From Patescibacteria group bacterium (GTDB lineage: Bacteria > Patescibacteriota > Patescibacteriia > UBA1558 > UBA10009): a stretch of 54,680 nucleotides of DNA. Shown piece by piece: positions 1-8,382 of the stretch. Numbering within the stretch: the stretch's first letter is position 1; every line of letters begins with the position of its first letter. The notes beneath the pieces were generated by a model. The model saw only the letters and a program-made list of their open reading frames with translations, did not search any database and had not been told where the DNA came from. The stretch spans positions 1 to 54,680 of the forward strand of contig JAHITV010000045.1 in the NCBI GenBank assembly GCA_018817315.1, given 5' to 3'. Position numbers and translations under genes: made by a program.

Positions 1-87
1 CAGGGCTATTTTGTTCGCTCTGTTGGCCCAGGTCTAACCAAAGAACAAGTCGAGAAATATATTGAGGAGCAATCCGAGGAAAGATAA
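1..87 (+). CDS. C-terminal end of an IS200-type (Y1) transposase, cut by the window edge
   Basis: Only the last 28 codons are present, in frame 1, ending in TAA at 85-87. The peptide (QGYFVRSVGPGLTKEQ...) matches the C-terminal helix of IS200/IS605 TnpA and REP-associated tyrosine transposases, which usually end with a Gly-Tyr-Phe-x-x-x-Val-Gly stretch followed by an amphipathic helix with Tyr-Ile-x-x-Gln. The HUH motif and catalytic Tyr would lie upstream of the window and cannot be seen. Hairpins follow directly downstream, as expected for the right end of such an element. The family call rests on a short peptide, so completeness and activity are unknown. Confidence 0.65.
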   Translation, partial: QGYFVRSVGPGLTKEQVEKYIEEQSEER

Positions 88-95
88 TTATTAGG

Positions 96-249
96 TCAAG
101 CTCCGATGCTTGGCATCGGAGTACTCAAAGGCGCTTGACACGCTTTCGCCTTTCATTCTCTATACTCATTCAAGGCTTCGGCGTGCGAGGAGTGTTTAAT
201 CAACGCGTTATAAAAATAGTCAAGCTCCGATAACAGGGCAATCGGAGTA
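96..249. repeat. Two related hairpins downstream of the transposase tail
   Basis: The sequence tcaagctccgat...atcggagta occurs twice, at 96-123 and 220-249. In the first copy the arms ctccgatgc (101-109) and gcatcggag (113-121) pair perfectly around a 3-base loop. In the second the 7-bp arms at 225-231 and 241-247 enclose 9 bases. A further hairpin (aaaggcg 127-133 with cgccttt 147-153) lies between them. Subterminal hairpins recognised by the transposase are typical of IS200/IS605 elements, so these may mark the right end of the element or a partly deleted copy. Element boundaries cannot be fixed from one end. Confidence 0.5.
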
Positions 250-261
250 TACCTTCTTCAC

Positions 262-290
262 TTGACAAAATAATCTAAATGTTTTAATAT
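262..290 (+). promoter_or_regulatory. Sigma-70-type promoter for the first glycoside-hydrolase-like gene
   Basis: TTGACA at 262-267 and TAATAT at 285-290 are separated by 17 bases. The predicted transcription start near 297 leaves about 33 bases of leader that include a GGGAG ribosome binding site at 320-324. Confidence 0.5.
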
Positions 291-329
291 ATCTTGTTCG
301 CTCATCACAAGTAAACTTTGGGAGAAGAC

Positions 330-1445
330 ATGAAAAACGTGCTTTTGGTACTTTTATTTTCAGTTTTGTCTGTTCTTGATGCTACGGCAGTCCAGAAACT
401 TGAAGATAAGGCAGCGGTTTACTGGACCCAGCCGAGCCTAACTGAACAGCAAGCTGAAAGCTTGAAGGCGAATTACGGGCTATTGATTCTGGATTATGAA
501 ATTCCAGAAACTTCAGTAACAGCATTTGCTTTGCTTAAAACAGAATCACGTCCTTCTATGGTGTTCTACTGTAATCCTATGGAAATTTTTACTGAAGAAC
601 AACCTTATCATGGTCGTCCTTTACAAAGTAAATTGCAGCAGATTACCAGGGGTCATTCAGAGTATTTTTTGCAGGATACCCTAGGAGAGAGAATTGTTTC
701 CTGGCAAGAGCCAGCAATGTGGCTTTTGAATGTCACCAGCAAATGTCCTGTTATTGAAGGCAAAACCTGGCTGGATCACTATGTGGATTTTCTGGAAACA
801 GAAGTTGCTTGGCAAAGTTTTGCTGGAGTTTTTATTGATAACCTTTGGGATGATATTGATTGGAAAGGATTTCCTTTTGATGCCAATAACGACGGTATAG
901 CTGATCCTAAAGATTCAATCAACACTTGGTTGCAGGAAGGTTATCAAACCTTTGTGACGGCTCTTAAGCAACGTCTTGGCACGTCATTTATTGTCATCGG
1001 CAATGAAATGAATCTGTTGTACGATGACAAAGACGGCGCAATGTCCGAAGGTTTTCCTAATGGTTTTTTTGACAGTTGGTGGGGAACCATGGAAAATTAC
1101 CAAAAACTGGGAAGCTGGTCAGTTCTACAAACGACTGATTCAACTAAATTCAGTTTAGTGATGACTAGCGCTTTGCTTTTGGATGGTTATTTTGCTTTAG
1201 GCCAGAACCAGATTATTCTTCCGCCAGACATTGAACTTGGCAAACCTTTGCATCCTGTTCGCCGCCAAGCAAACAAATCATCGGCTTTTTCTGAGGTGTG
1301 GTATCATCAGTACAAAAAGGCGGTGGTAGTCGTCAATCCTTCAAGCAAGAACAGCCGAAAGTTTATTTACCGCAAGAAAGAGTATGAAATTGCTCCGGCA
1401 AGCGGTATAATTATTGAGAGAAAAACAGGTCGCAGATTGCTTTAA
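330..1445 (+). CDS. Secreted putative glycoside-hydrolase-like protein (GHL15/GH114-like barrel)
   Basis: The product is 371 residues. Residues 1-21 form a signal peptide (Lys-Asn, then a Leu/Val-rich core), so the protein should act outside the cytoplasm. The motifs GVFIDN at about 166-171 and DANNDGIAD at about 184-192 follow the pattern of putative TIM-barrel glycoside hydrolases in which a strand ends in an acidic pair. The tail is basic (RKTGRRLL). The frame is open back to a TTG at 318, but the ATG at 330 is preceded by GGGAG at proper spacing and begins a proper signal peptide, so it is taken as the start. The next gene is a paralogue 24 bases downstream with the same central motifs. 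The substrate is unknown; cell-surface or exopolysaccharide is a guess. The family assignment rests on motif pattern only. Confidence 0.6.
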   Translation: MKNVLLVLLFSVLSVLDATAVQKLEDKAAVYWTQPSLTEQQAESLKANYGLLILDYEIPETSVTAFALLKTESRPSMVFYCNPMEIFTEEQPYHGRPLQSKLQQITRGHSEYFLQDTLGERIVSWQEPAMWLLNVTSKCPVIEGKTWLDHYVDFLETEVAWQSFAGVFIDNLWDDIDWKGFPFDANNDGIADPKDSINTWLQEGYQTFVTALKQRLGTSFIVIGNEMNLLYDDKDGAMSEGFPNGFFDSWWGTMENYQKLGSWSVLQTTDSTKFSLVMTSALLLDGYFALGQNQIILPPDIELGKPLHPVRRQANKSSAFSEVWYHQYKKAVVVVNPSSKNSRKFIYRKKEYEIAPASGIIIERKTGRRLL

Positions 1446-1469
1446 TCTTGCGGCCTGTACCCTTTTTAA

Positions 1470-3449
1470 ATGTTTATGTTAAAAATTATATACAAATTAT
1501 TTATTATACTTTTGCTTTTATTTTTTCCTTTATCTTCTCTTTACAGTCAGGAAAAATATCCAAAGCTGGCTAATTATTATTTGTCTTGGGATATAACTGA
1601 TGAGACTGCTAAGGATTTAGCTAAATGGGATTTGCTTATTTTAAGTCCGCAGGCAGTTGACCGTAACAGTGATTTATTGCACTTAATTAAAAAGTATAAT
1701 CCGCAAATAAAAATATTAGCTTATTTTTTAACTCAAGAAATACATCAAAGATCTTTAGAAATTGATCCTTATGGCAGTTGGGGTGATATTTTTAGAAAAG
1801 TTAATGAGGAAGATTGGTGGCTTAAAGATTTGGCGCAGAATCGCTTAAATTTCTGGCCTGATACTTATTTAATAAACGTGGCGGATAAATCTGATGGTCA
1901 GTGGAATCATTGGCTGGGGGATTATATCAATGATAATTTTTTAAAAAAGAATCATTTGTGGGATGGCATCTTTTTTGATAACTGTTGGCCGACTATTAGT
2001 TGGCTTAATTTTAATTTAGATTTGAATAATGATGGTTATAAAGACAGCCAGAACCTAGTTGATCAGCAATGGTCAGCTGGCATGCAAGAGCTTTTAGAAT
2101 ATACCCGTAAGATCATAGGAGAAAATAAGATTGTGGTTTGTAATGGCGGTACAGAATATAAAAGTTATTATAATGGCAGAATGTTTGAAAGCTTTCCTGT
2201 ACAAAATGAAGGTGGCTGGTCTAAGAATTTAAATGATTATCAATCAACCGGACCTTATTCCATCATTAACTCTAATACCAAAAATTCAGGAGATTATGAT
2301 GATTCTCAAACAATGCGTTTTGGTCTGGTTAGCGCCTTATTAGGCAACGGTTATTTTTCTTTTGATTATGGCGATCAAAATCATGGTCAACTTTGGTGGT
2401 ATGAAGAATATGATAATTCTTTAGGTCAGGCAGAGAACCAATCTTTTAATCTTTTTGATGAAAGAAACGATTATTTTTTTGACGGCAGTTGGCGCAGGGA
2501 TTTTGAAAATGGCATTGTTTTGGTCAATTCTACTACCCAACCTAATAATATAAAACTTGAGGTAGAATACGAAAAGATAAGAAAAGAGCCAAGTGATAGA
2601 ATGAACATTGTAAATTCTGTTGAGTTATCAGCGCAAGACGGCATCATTTTATTAAAACCTTTAAAAGAAATTATTGACGTAAATTTTAAGAACGGCACTT
2701 TTGCCAGAGTTTTTAACAAAGAAGGCCAAGCTGTTCGTAATGGCTTTTTTGCTTACCAAAAAGAATTTTTGGGCGGAGAGGAAATTTTAATTAAGGATAT
2801 TAATAAAGATGGTAAAGCAGAAATTATCGTCGCCAGCGACCAACAGATTTTTATTTATCAAAATGATGGCAGTTTATTAAAGACCTTTTATCCTTATGGT
2901 GAAAATTATCATTATGGTTTAAATTTTTCTGTCGGTGATTTGGACGGTAATGGTCAGCCGGAAATAATTACTGCTCCTTTAAAAGGCGTGCCAGCGCATA
3001 TTAAAACGTTTTCTATTGATGGACGGCTTTTAAATCCCGGTTTTTTTGCTTATCCTAAAGGATTTCGGATAGGAGCTGATATTGCTTTGGCTGATATTAA
3101 TGGTGATGGTCGCAAGGAAATAATAACCGTTGCAGGCAAAGGCGGCGGTTCTCATGTCAGGATTTTTAATAAAGACGGCAAGTTATTAACGCCAGGTTTT
3201 TTCACTTTTGAAAAGAATTACAGAGGCGGATTAAATATTGCCACCGGTGATGTAGACGGAGACAGTAAAGATGAAATTGTTGTTAGCCGTAAGATAGGTG
3301 ATAGTGAAATTAAAATTTTTAAGGCCAGCGGAGAATTATTAAATCAATGGTTAAGCTTTTCCCAGGGAACAAGAGGCGTGGATGTAACAGTAAGTGATAT
3401 TGACGGAAATGGTATTTATGAAATAATAGCTTTAGGTGGTTATTATTAG
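1470..3449 (+). CDS. Secreted putative glycoside-hydrolase-like protein with C-terminal FG-GAP repeats
   Basis: This 659-residue protein has a signal peptide at residues 1-26. A catalytic-like domain follows up to about residue 390, with GIFFDN at 166-171 and DLNNDGYKD at 184-192, at nearly the same positions as in the preceding gene. About 400-659 is a beta-propeller-like region with five repeats of the D-x-(D/N)-G-(D/N)-G-x-x-E-I-(I/V) type, the calcium-binding FG-GAP/integrin-alpha pattern. A surface-attached glycan-degrading or glycan-binding role is plausible. Two close ATG codons (1470 and 1476) are possible starts and no clear ribosome binding site is visible. Tandem duplication with the upstream gene, followed by gain or loss of the propeller, is the simplest origin. 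Confidence 0.6.
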   Translation: MFMLKIIYKLFIILLLLFFPLSSLYSQEKYPKLANYYLSWDITDETAKDLAKWDLLILSPQAVDRNSDLLHLIKKYNPQIKILAYFLTQEIHQRSLEIDPYGSWGDIFRKVNEEDWWLKDLAQNRLNFWPDTYLINVADKSDGQWNHWLGDYINDNFLKKNHLWDGIFFDNCWPTISWLNFNLDLNNDGYKDSQNLVDQQWSAGMQELLEYTRKIIGENKIVVCNGGTEYKSYYNGRMFESFPVQNEGGWSKNLNDYQSTGPYSIINSNTKNSGDYDDSQTMRFGLVSALLGNGYFSFDYGDQNHGQLWWYEEYDNSLGQAENQSFNLFDERNDYFFDGSWRRDFENGIVLVNSTTQPNNIKLEVEYEKIRKEPSDRMNIVNSVELSAQDGIILLKPLKEIIDVNFKNGTFARVFNKEGQAVRNGFFAYQKEFLGGEEILIKDINKDGKAEIIVASDQQIFIYQNDGSLLKTFYPYGENYHYGLNFSVGDLDGNGQPEIITAPLKGVPAHIKTFSIDGRLLNPGFFAYPKGFRIGADIALADINGDGRKEIITVAGKGGGSHVRIFNKDGKLLTPGFFTFEKNYRGGLNIATGDVDGDSKDEIVVSRKIGDSEIKIFKASGELLNQWLSFSQGTRGVDVTVSDIDGNGIYEIIALGGYY

Positions 3450-3526
3450 TAATCGGTAATTAGTAACCAGTAATCGGTAACTAAGGAGTGATCAGTCATT
3501 AATCCCTGATTACTAATTACCGATTA
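3450..3526. repeat. Long inverted repeat (21-bp arms) after the FG-GAP gene
   Basis: Arms at 3450-3470 and 3506-3526 are complementary at 20 of 21 positions around a loop of about 35 bases. The core word taatcggtaa recurs at 3471 and, inverted, again up to about 3535, so the region is also internally repetitive. It starts directly after the stop codon of the upstream gene. No T-run follows, so it is not a classical intrinsic terminator; it could stabilise mRNA ends or be a miniature mobile palindrome. Confidence 0.6.
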
Positions 3527-3555
3527 CCGATTACTGATACCTAATATATAAATTT

Positions 3556-4743
3556 ATGATTGAAGAAGAAAATCAAGATAAAAGTGAGAAGGAAATAGAA
3601 GTTATTCAAGCCAAACCCATAGAGCAGGTTGCTAAAAAACAGCCCAGAATTGTTAATTTTATCAAAGTCGGCACTCTTAACATTTATAATCAGCTGCCGC
3701 CAAAACTTCAAAAACCTTTAAAAACAAGATACCAAAGATTTTATCAAAAAAATAAAGTTCATGTTTGGCTGGATGTATTATTTATTTTAATCATCCTTTT
3801 TTTATTGATTTTTAATTTGTTTTTTATCCTTAATAAAGATAGTTGTCGTCTGTCTGTGGATGTTGGCAATATCCAGCTGGTTAATATTGAAAAAGAGGAT
3901 TTGTCGGCAAAGATAAATTTGAATTTAGAACAGGAATTAATTAATAATCCCCAAGCTATTATTAGTCAGGGTCAGGATTTTATTTTAAAGATAACTTATC
4001 AAAACAGCGGCAGTCAGGATTTGCAAAATTTGAATTTAATGACCAATATAGAAAGTCAGGATTTGCAATATCAGTTACTCTCTGGCAATTTAAAAAAGAA
4101 TTACCTTCATTTAAATAGCGGAAAAAAACTGGAAAATGAGATAAAATTAAAATTTGTCAGTAGCAGTGAGAATGTAGTTAAGATACAAAGTGAATTAACT
4201 TTTGAAGCAAACAGAAAAAGCAAAAAAATCAGTTCAGAAGTTTTTTATCTAAAAGTTAATTCTGATTTAAAGTTTATAAGTTCCGCCCGTTATTTTACTA
4301 AAGAAGGGGATCAATTGGGAATTGGACCTTTGCCGCCAGAGGTAAACAAAAAGACCAGTTACTGGCTTTTTTGGCAGCTAGATAACAGTCTTAATGATTT
4401 AGCAGATGTTCAAGTAAGCGGTTTTTTGCCGGCTAATGTTAGTTACAGCGGAAAGTCCAGTGTGACCAGCGGTGAAGGCCTTAAATATGAAGCTAATGAA
4501 AGAAAGATTATTTGGCAGCTGGGAAAATTAGCCAAAGAGCAAAAAACTGTACAGGCAAGTTTTGAAGTAGAAATTATACCTACGCTAGCACAAATTAAAA
4601 CAGCACCTTTATTGATGCGTGAGATAATGGTTAAAGCCAAGGATTCATACACTAATCAATTACTGGAGCTTTCCTCTAACAACATTACTACTTTCTTACT
4701 TTATGATGATTTTGCCAAAGATTTAGGCACTGTCATTCAGTAA
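3556..4743 (+). CDS. Single-pass membrane protein with large extracytoplasmic beta-rich domain, function unknown
   Basis: The product is 395 residues. It has a charged, Lys/Glu-rich cytoplasmic N-terminus (1-68), one hydrophobic segment at about 71-92 (Trp-Leu-Asp-Val then Ile/Leu/Phe), and a large outside domain rich in Asn, Ser and beta-branched residues. Phrases such as LKITYQNSGSQDLQNLNL and the later VSGFLPANVSY resemble the DUF11-like/CARDB-type Ig folds found in surface proteins, but the match is weak. Architecture of this kind is common in CPR genomes. The start ATG has no obvious Shine-Dalgarno site. No enzyme motif was seen and no function is proposed. Confidence 0.6.
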   Translation: MIEEENQDKSEKEIEVIQAKPIEQVAKKQPRIVNFIKVGTLNIYNQLPPKLQKPLKTRYQRFYQKNKVHVWLDVLFILIILFLLIFNLFFILNKDSCRLSVDVGNIQLVNIEKEDLSAKINLNLEQELINNPQAIISQGQDFILKITYQNSGSQDLQNLNLMTNIESQDLQYQLLSGNLKKNYLHLNSGKKLENEIKLKFVSSSENVVKIQSELTFEANRKSKKISSEVFYLKVNSDLKFISSARYFTKEGDQLGIGPLPPEVNKKTSYWLFWQLDNSLNDLADVQVSGFLPANVSYSGKSSVTSGEGLKYEANERKIIWQLGKLAKEQKTVQASFEVEIIPTLAQIKTAPLLMREIMVKAKDSYTNQLLELSSNNITTFLLYDDFAKDLGTVIQ

Positions 4744-4786
4744 TTATTAAAATATAAAGTTAATGTTACGCCTTAGGGTAAGGGAT

Positions 4787-4822
4787 GATCCCTCCCCTTC
4801 GGCTACGCTCAGGGTCGGGATA
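4787..4822. repeat. REP-like GC-rich palindrome
   Basis: The stretch atccctccccttcggctacg and its continuation gctcagggtcgggat form an imperfect palindrome in otherwise A+T-rich intergenic DNA. The core tacgctcaggg is shared with the palindrome at 10779-10819. It lies between convergent genes, where it could also help terminate transcription. Confidence 0.45.
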
Positions 4823-4914
4823 ACGGTTTATAGAACTTTTATTTTAGAGTAATTATGATTTAGTTTACTTTGTTAAAACTTCAGTGAGGAGAAAAATTAT
4901 AGTATAAACCGTTA
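4821..4914. repeat. 12-bp inverted repeat TAACGGTTTATA / TATAAACCGTTA
   Basis: Perfect 12-bp arms at 4821-4832 and 4903-4914 bracket about 70 bases between two convergent genes; the right arm overlaps the stop codon of the minus-strand glycosyltransferase. A similar 9-bp pair occurs at 25189-25218 upstream of mreC. Confidence 0.5.
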
Positions 4915-6072
4915 GTTGACTTCAGAAGTCCTTTTATTTTTAAATTCTAGATAGTTATTGCCGTAAACTGTTTTATAATATAATAGGTCAGTTGCCTGAA
5001 TAATTTTAGACCAAGAGTAATATTCCTTTACAAATTTACAAGCTTTAATTCCGATTTTTGCAAAAACTTCGGGTTTTTTTATAATAGCCAAAATTTCTTC
5101 TTCTAAATTTTTCAAATTAGTAAAAGTTAATACCAAGTCCTTTTTGATAAATTCTCTGTTTTCAGGAATACTTCTGACAATGGTCGGTAGTTTAAAAGAT
5201 AAAGCTTCTAACAAGCTTAAGGAAAGCCCTTCATTTTTAGAAGGTAAAATAAAAGCCAAGGCATTTTGATAAAGCTGTTTTAATGTTTCCCCCTGCTGAA
5301 TACCGGTAAAAATAATATTTTTATTAGGGCTGGCTAACTTTTTTAAAAACTCAACATAATCATCTGTAAAAAAGCCGCCACCGGTAATGACTAATTTATA
5401 ATCAAGGTTCGGTAAACGGTTAAATACTTTAATGGCTTCCTCTAAATTTTTATGGGGAATTAACCGGCTGACCATGAGAAAATATTTTTTTGGTTCAAGC
5501 TTAAAAAGCTTCTTGATTTTATCAGAACCAGAAAATTTTTCTCCAACTTCAATACCGTTAGGTAAATAAACAGTTTCTCTTTTATAATTTTTTAAACAGT
5601 ATTCTTGCAAGTTTTTAGAAACAACAATTGTTTGATGAGGAAAAAAGCAAGCTGCCAATTCACCTAGCTTTAAAGCTGTTCTAGCTAGCCAGTTCCACTT
5701 TTCATGTTTTCGGTCAAGACAATGAAAAGTTACTATAACTTTGGCAGAAGGTTTAAAAATTCTAGGGATAAAAGAAAGTAAAGCCGGACCTACGCCGTGA
5801 TAATGAATGATGTCATAATGACTAAATAAACTGTGAAAGGTGGCAAAAAGGGTGTGAGTGATGGCATCCAAATGTTTAGTAAAAATTGAAGGCAGATTAA
5901 TTAAACTGACATTTTTATAGGTTTTTAGTTTTGTAGGGGTGTAATGGGATCTGGTGTAAACAAAAATCTCATGACCATTTTCAGCCATTCTGGTTGCCAG
6001 TTCTTCTACATGTCTTTCTATACCGCCACTTATAGCAGGTATTCCTTTTTGTCCAAGATAAGCTATTTTCAT
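4912..6072 (-). CDS. GT4 family glycosyltransferase
   Basis: The 386-residue protein has the two-domain GT-B layout of family GT4. The N-terminus has a glycine-rich acceptor-side loop (GQKGIPAISGGIERHVEELA at 8-27) and the C-terminal half has the nucleotide-sugar site EGLSLSLLEALSFKLPTIVR, equivalent to the usual E-G-x-x-x-x-x-x-E-A motif. It should transfer a sugar from an activated donor to a glycan or lipid acceptor at the cytoplasmic membrane face. It stands alone on the minus strand, convergent with the preceding gene, and is remote from the main glycan block at 30177-36567. Donor and acceptor cannot be predicted. Confidence 0.85.
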   Translation of the reverse strand: MKIAYLGQKGIPAISGGIERHVEELATRMAENGHEIFVYTRSHYTPTKLKTYKNVSLINLPSIFTKHLDAITHTLFATFHSLFSHYDIIHYHGVGPALLSFIPRIFKPSAKVIVTFHCLDRKHEKWNWLARTALKLGELAACFFPHQTIVVSKNLQEYCLKNYKRETVYLPNGIEVGEKFSGSDKIKKLFKLEPKKYFLMVSRLIPHKNLEEAIKVFNRLPNLDYKLVITGGGFFTDDYVEFLKKLASPNKNIIFTGIQQGETLKQLYQNALAFILPSKNEGLSLSLLEALSFKLPTIVRSIPENREFIKKDLVLTFTNLKNLEEEILAIIKKPEVFAKIGIKACKFVKEYYSWSKIIQATDLLYYKTVYGNNYLEFKNKRTSEVN

Positions 6073-6135
6073 GAGTTAAATCTCTTACTTTGTTTAAAAC
6101 ATATTATTTTAGCATAATAAGAAAATTTGTCAAGT

Positions 6136-6154
6136 TCCCTCGACAAGCTCGGGA
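6136..6154. repeat. Short REP-like palindrome
   Basis: The sequence tccctcgacaagctcggga has matching arms (tccc/ggga) and the word cgacaagctc. It lies in the short gap upstream of the minus-strand glycosyltransferase and before the terminator of the next minus-strand gene. Two near-copies of ttcgataaactca follow at about 6170-6205. Confidence 0.35.
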
Positions 6155-6220
6155 CAGGCTCAACCTAGATTCGATAAACTCACCTTGGTTTTCGATAAAC
6201 TCAATTTATTTTGATTGGAT

Positions 6221-6261
6221 AAAAAAAGATGCCCGTCTCCGTAAAAACAGAGAGGGGCATC
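6221..6261 (-). terminator. Intrinsic terminator of the 642-residue T9SS-tailed protein gene
   Basis: Read on the minus strand, gatgccc (6261-6255) pairs with gggcatc (6234-6228), extended by gaga/tctc, and is followed by a run of seven T (6227-6221). It sits about 30 bases past the stop codon at 6293. Confidence 0.75.
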
Positions 6262-6292
6262 AACTCGTTTGTGAAGCATTATCCGGTGAGAG

Positions 6293-8221
6293 TTACTTCA
6301 TCAGAACAAGTTTTCTCGTAAATGTCGCGTTGACGCCGATGAGCTGAGCGATATAAATGCCGCTTGGTAAATCGGATCCGTCAAAGGTTACGCGATGAAT
6401 GCCAGCTTCGGTGTGTTCGTTGACCAGGGTAGCCACTTTTTGTCCCACAATATTGTAGACCTGCAGCGACACTTTTCCTGGTTCCGTGACAGCGAATTCA
6501 ATGGTCGTCGTCGGATTGAAGGGCTGAGGGTAGTTTTCCAAATAGCACGATGTTGGTAGCAGATCAGTATTCCCTTCTTCTTCTACTGACGAGGTGATGG
6601 TCGGCGAATCTGGATCATCCTGAGGACGTGAGATCGGCTGAACATCCACTGAGACAGGGAGCGAAAATTGTCTGGAGTCTTTTACTTGGACATATGTGTT
6701 TGCTCCGACGGGTACGATACAGTTTATCTCCGTGGTCCCTTCGGGTAGACGTCGCAATGTTTGAGTCTCGGTCCAGCTATCATCGGATAGATATACCCGT
6801 TGATTAATGGGCGCTAAGTCGTAATCTATCCTTCCTGTTAAGCAAGGCTCGCCGGTTAAGACAGAGTCATACTGTACTTCATAGAACCATGAATCTACTG
6901 GTTCTTGAGTGGGAATGACTCCATTCTCGGTGGTTACGATAGTGACATCAATTGGTCCTTGAGCGCCGATTATATTGGTTCTGAACCAGGTACAGCCTTC
7001 TGGGATAGAGCTACATTGCTGGGGATCAGGATTTTCTCCAAAACAGACATCAACCAGCTCCATCGGAGCATGAGCAGGATAGAGAACCATATCGCGCAAG
7101 CCTGATTCCGGACTGAAGTAATAGTCGGAAGTGTTCGGCGATGAAGTCCAATATACGCTGTTAGCGAACATTTCTTCAAGGGTTACTTTGTAGTCCCTTG
7201 TCCTTGTTCCGCGTACTCCGTCAACCAAAGTGGCGATATATTCATGCAGGAGATTCCATCCAGTTCCGTTCATCACATGGCGCATCATGACGTCCCATGT
7301 GCTGAACTCGAGACCACATCGCCACTCCAGGTCCGGGTTTCCGTCACGATCCTGACCATCCGATGGCATAAGGTATTCGCCGTTAGCTGTAGACCAGAAA
7401 AGAGCCAACTTTTCGGTGAATGCTGCTCTAAAAGCGTCTGCAAAGTCTTCGCTCCAGGAAGTTTGCAGAATGACCATTAATTCCGCACCACCTATAATGG
7501 CCTGGATATTCTCAATGAAATCATCCAGGTAATACTTGCTCCAGGTTCCAAATTGATTGCACTCTGCGGGATCAGAAGGATTGATGACAAAGTACAATCC
7601 GTTGGCATCCTCGCCTGTGAGTGCGCTGATGACAATGACAAGCGTATCTTGGTTAGTCAGCTCGTCAAGTCTGGGTATGTCTCGTGGGTCAAATCGTGGT
7701 GGATCATCTTCTTCGCGCCATTTACTGGGGGGCCCTGGATTATCTGGCCTCGCTTTTTCCTCGGAGATAACAATTCCGCTGGTGTCGACTTGAGAGAGAG
7801 ACCCATGTTCACCAACCCAATCAATCCATTGATCGATGGTATCGTGGTGAGCAGGTAGGTATATGTTTCGCGGCGGAAAATGTTCAAACTCATTGTAGGG
7901 GAGGCATAGCCATTCGTCCTCAAACCAATATCGTCCACCACACCCAGCAAAATGGATGGAAAGTGTGGGGTGGAACATTGGACCCAGGAGTTTTCGAACT
8001 TCGGCAACAGTAGTGGAGTTTTTCACGTCCGACACCAGGAAATCAAGGTTTCCAGCAGGCGGTTGACGTAGTACATCTCCCGGAGCTGTCGTCAGTAGTG
8101 GGGCCTGGGGATCTTCTTCGGGGACAAAGTTGAAAATAAAGGTGTTAGCTCCGGCTGTTGGAGACAGTAACAGTGACAGTGACATTGCCACTATCATGAG
8201 TACAAGAAATTTTCTCTGCAT
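6293..8221 (-). CDS. Secreted protein with C-terminal T9SS-like sorting domain; central region loosely caspase-like
   Basis: The product is 642 residues with a signal peptide at about 1-25. Residues 560-642 form a Por/type IX secretion C-terminal domain: a Tyr-Pro-x-Pro-Phe-Asn-Pro-Thr-Thr opening, the VYNIVGQKVATLV core, then LPSGIYIAQL and a basic end. Such domains direct cargo across the outer membrane in Bacteroidetes, Ignavibacteria and relatives. Residues 192-280 (VIVISALTGED, then ILQTSWSEDFADAF) resemble the strand-His / strand-Cys order of caspase-fold peptidases, but neither the His nor the Cys is present. A GGAGG ribosome binding site precedes the ATG at 8221. Base composition is clearly richer in G+C than neighbouring genes, which suggests transfer from an FCB-group donor. 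Function unknown. Confidence 0.65.
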   Translation of the reverse strand: MQRKFLVLMIVAMSLSLLLSPTAGANTFIFNFVPEEDPQAPLLTTAPGDVLRQPPAGNLDFLVSDVKNSTTVAEVRKLLGPMFHPTLSIHFAGCGGRYWFEDEWLCLPYNEFEHFPPRNIYLPAHHDTIDQWIDWVGEHGSLSQVDTSGIVISEEKARPDNPGPPSKWREEDDPPRFDPRDIPRLDELTNQDTLVIVISALTGEDANGLYFVINPSDPAECNQFGTWSKYYLDDFIENIQAIIGGAELMVILQTSWSEDFADAFRAAFTEKLALFWSTANGEYLMPSDGQDRDGNPDLEWRCGLEFSTWDVMMRHVMNGTGWNLLHEYIATLVDGVRGTRTRDYKVTLEEMFANSVYWTSSPNTSDYYFSPESGLRDMVLYPAHAPMELVDVCFGENPDPQQCSSIPEGCTWFRTNIIGAQGPIDVTIVTTENGVIPTQEPVDSWFYEVQYDSVLTGEPCLTGRIDYDLAPINQRVYLSDDSWTETQTLRRLPEGTTEINCIVPVGANTYVQVKDSRQFSLPVSVDVQPISRPQDDPDSPTITSSVEEEGNTDLLPTSCYLENYPQPFNPTTTIEFAVTEPGKVSLQVYNIVGQKVATLVNEHTEAGIHRVTFDGSDLPSGIYIAQLIGVNATFTRKLVLMK

Positions 8222-8305
8222 TTTGTTTTTCCTCCAAAAAGTGTTATGAGGTTTACTTTTTTCTCCAACGAATGATTAACTATTGGCAGATTAGTGCTAA
8301 TAGTT

Positions 8306-8373
8306 GCATCTCAACCCCCCCTCCTTTCGTTGGTTGAGATGCAGTTAACGCGTTAAACCGAATAAATTCGGTT
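8306..8373. repeat. Cluster of three palindromes between the two T9SS-tailed genes
   Basis: A 10-bp stem (gcatctcaac 8306-8315 with gttgagatgc 8333-8342) is followed by the 12-base palindrome ttaacgcgttaa (8345-8356) and an 8-bp stem (aaccgaat 8356-8363 with attcggtt 8366-8373). The cluster follows the stop of the upstream minus-strand gene and precedes the GGAGG site of the next. The first stem could attenuate or process the transcript; the loop contains CCCCCCCTCC on the plus strand, that is GGAGGGGGGG on the transcript, which resembles a ribosome binding site. Confidence 0.55.
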
Positions 8374-8382
8374 GAAACGGGC

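Noticed and set aside
135-166. Promoter with TTGACA at 135 and TATACT at 161
   Set aside because: The spacer is 20 bases, and the -35 part lies inside a hairpin; the promoter at 262-290 is better placed.
318-329. TTG start for the first hydrolase-like protein
   Set aside because: It would add four residues that overlap the ribosome binding site and put acidic residues before the signal peptide.
6090-6347. 85-residue ORF on the plus strand
   Set aside because: It runs through a palindrome, a terminator and the antisense of the T9SS-tailed gene; the peptide has no protein-like pattern.
7553-7858. ORFs of 78-116 residues on both strands inside the 642-residue gene
   Set aside because: They are shadows in a G+C-richer gene where stops are rarer; the long frame has a signal peptide, domain tail and ribosome binding site.
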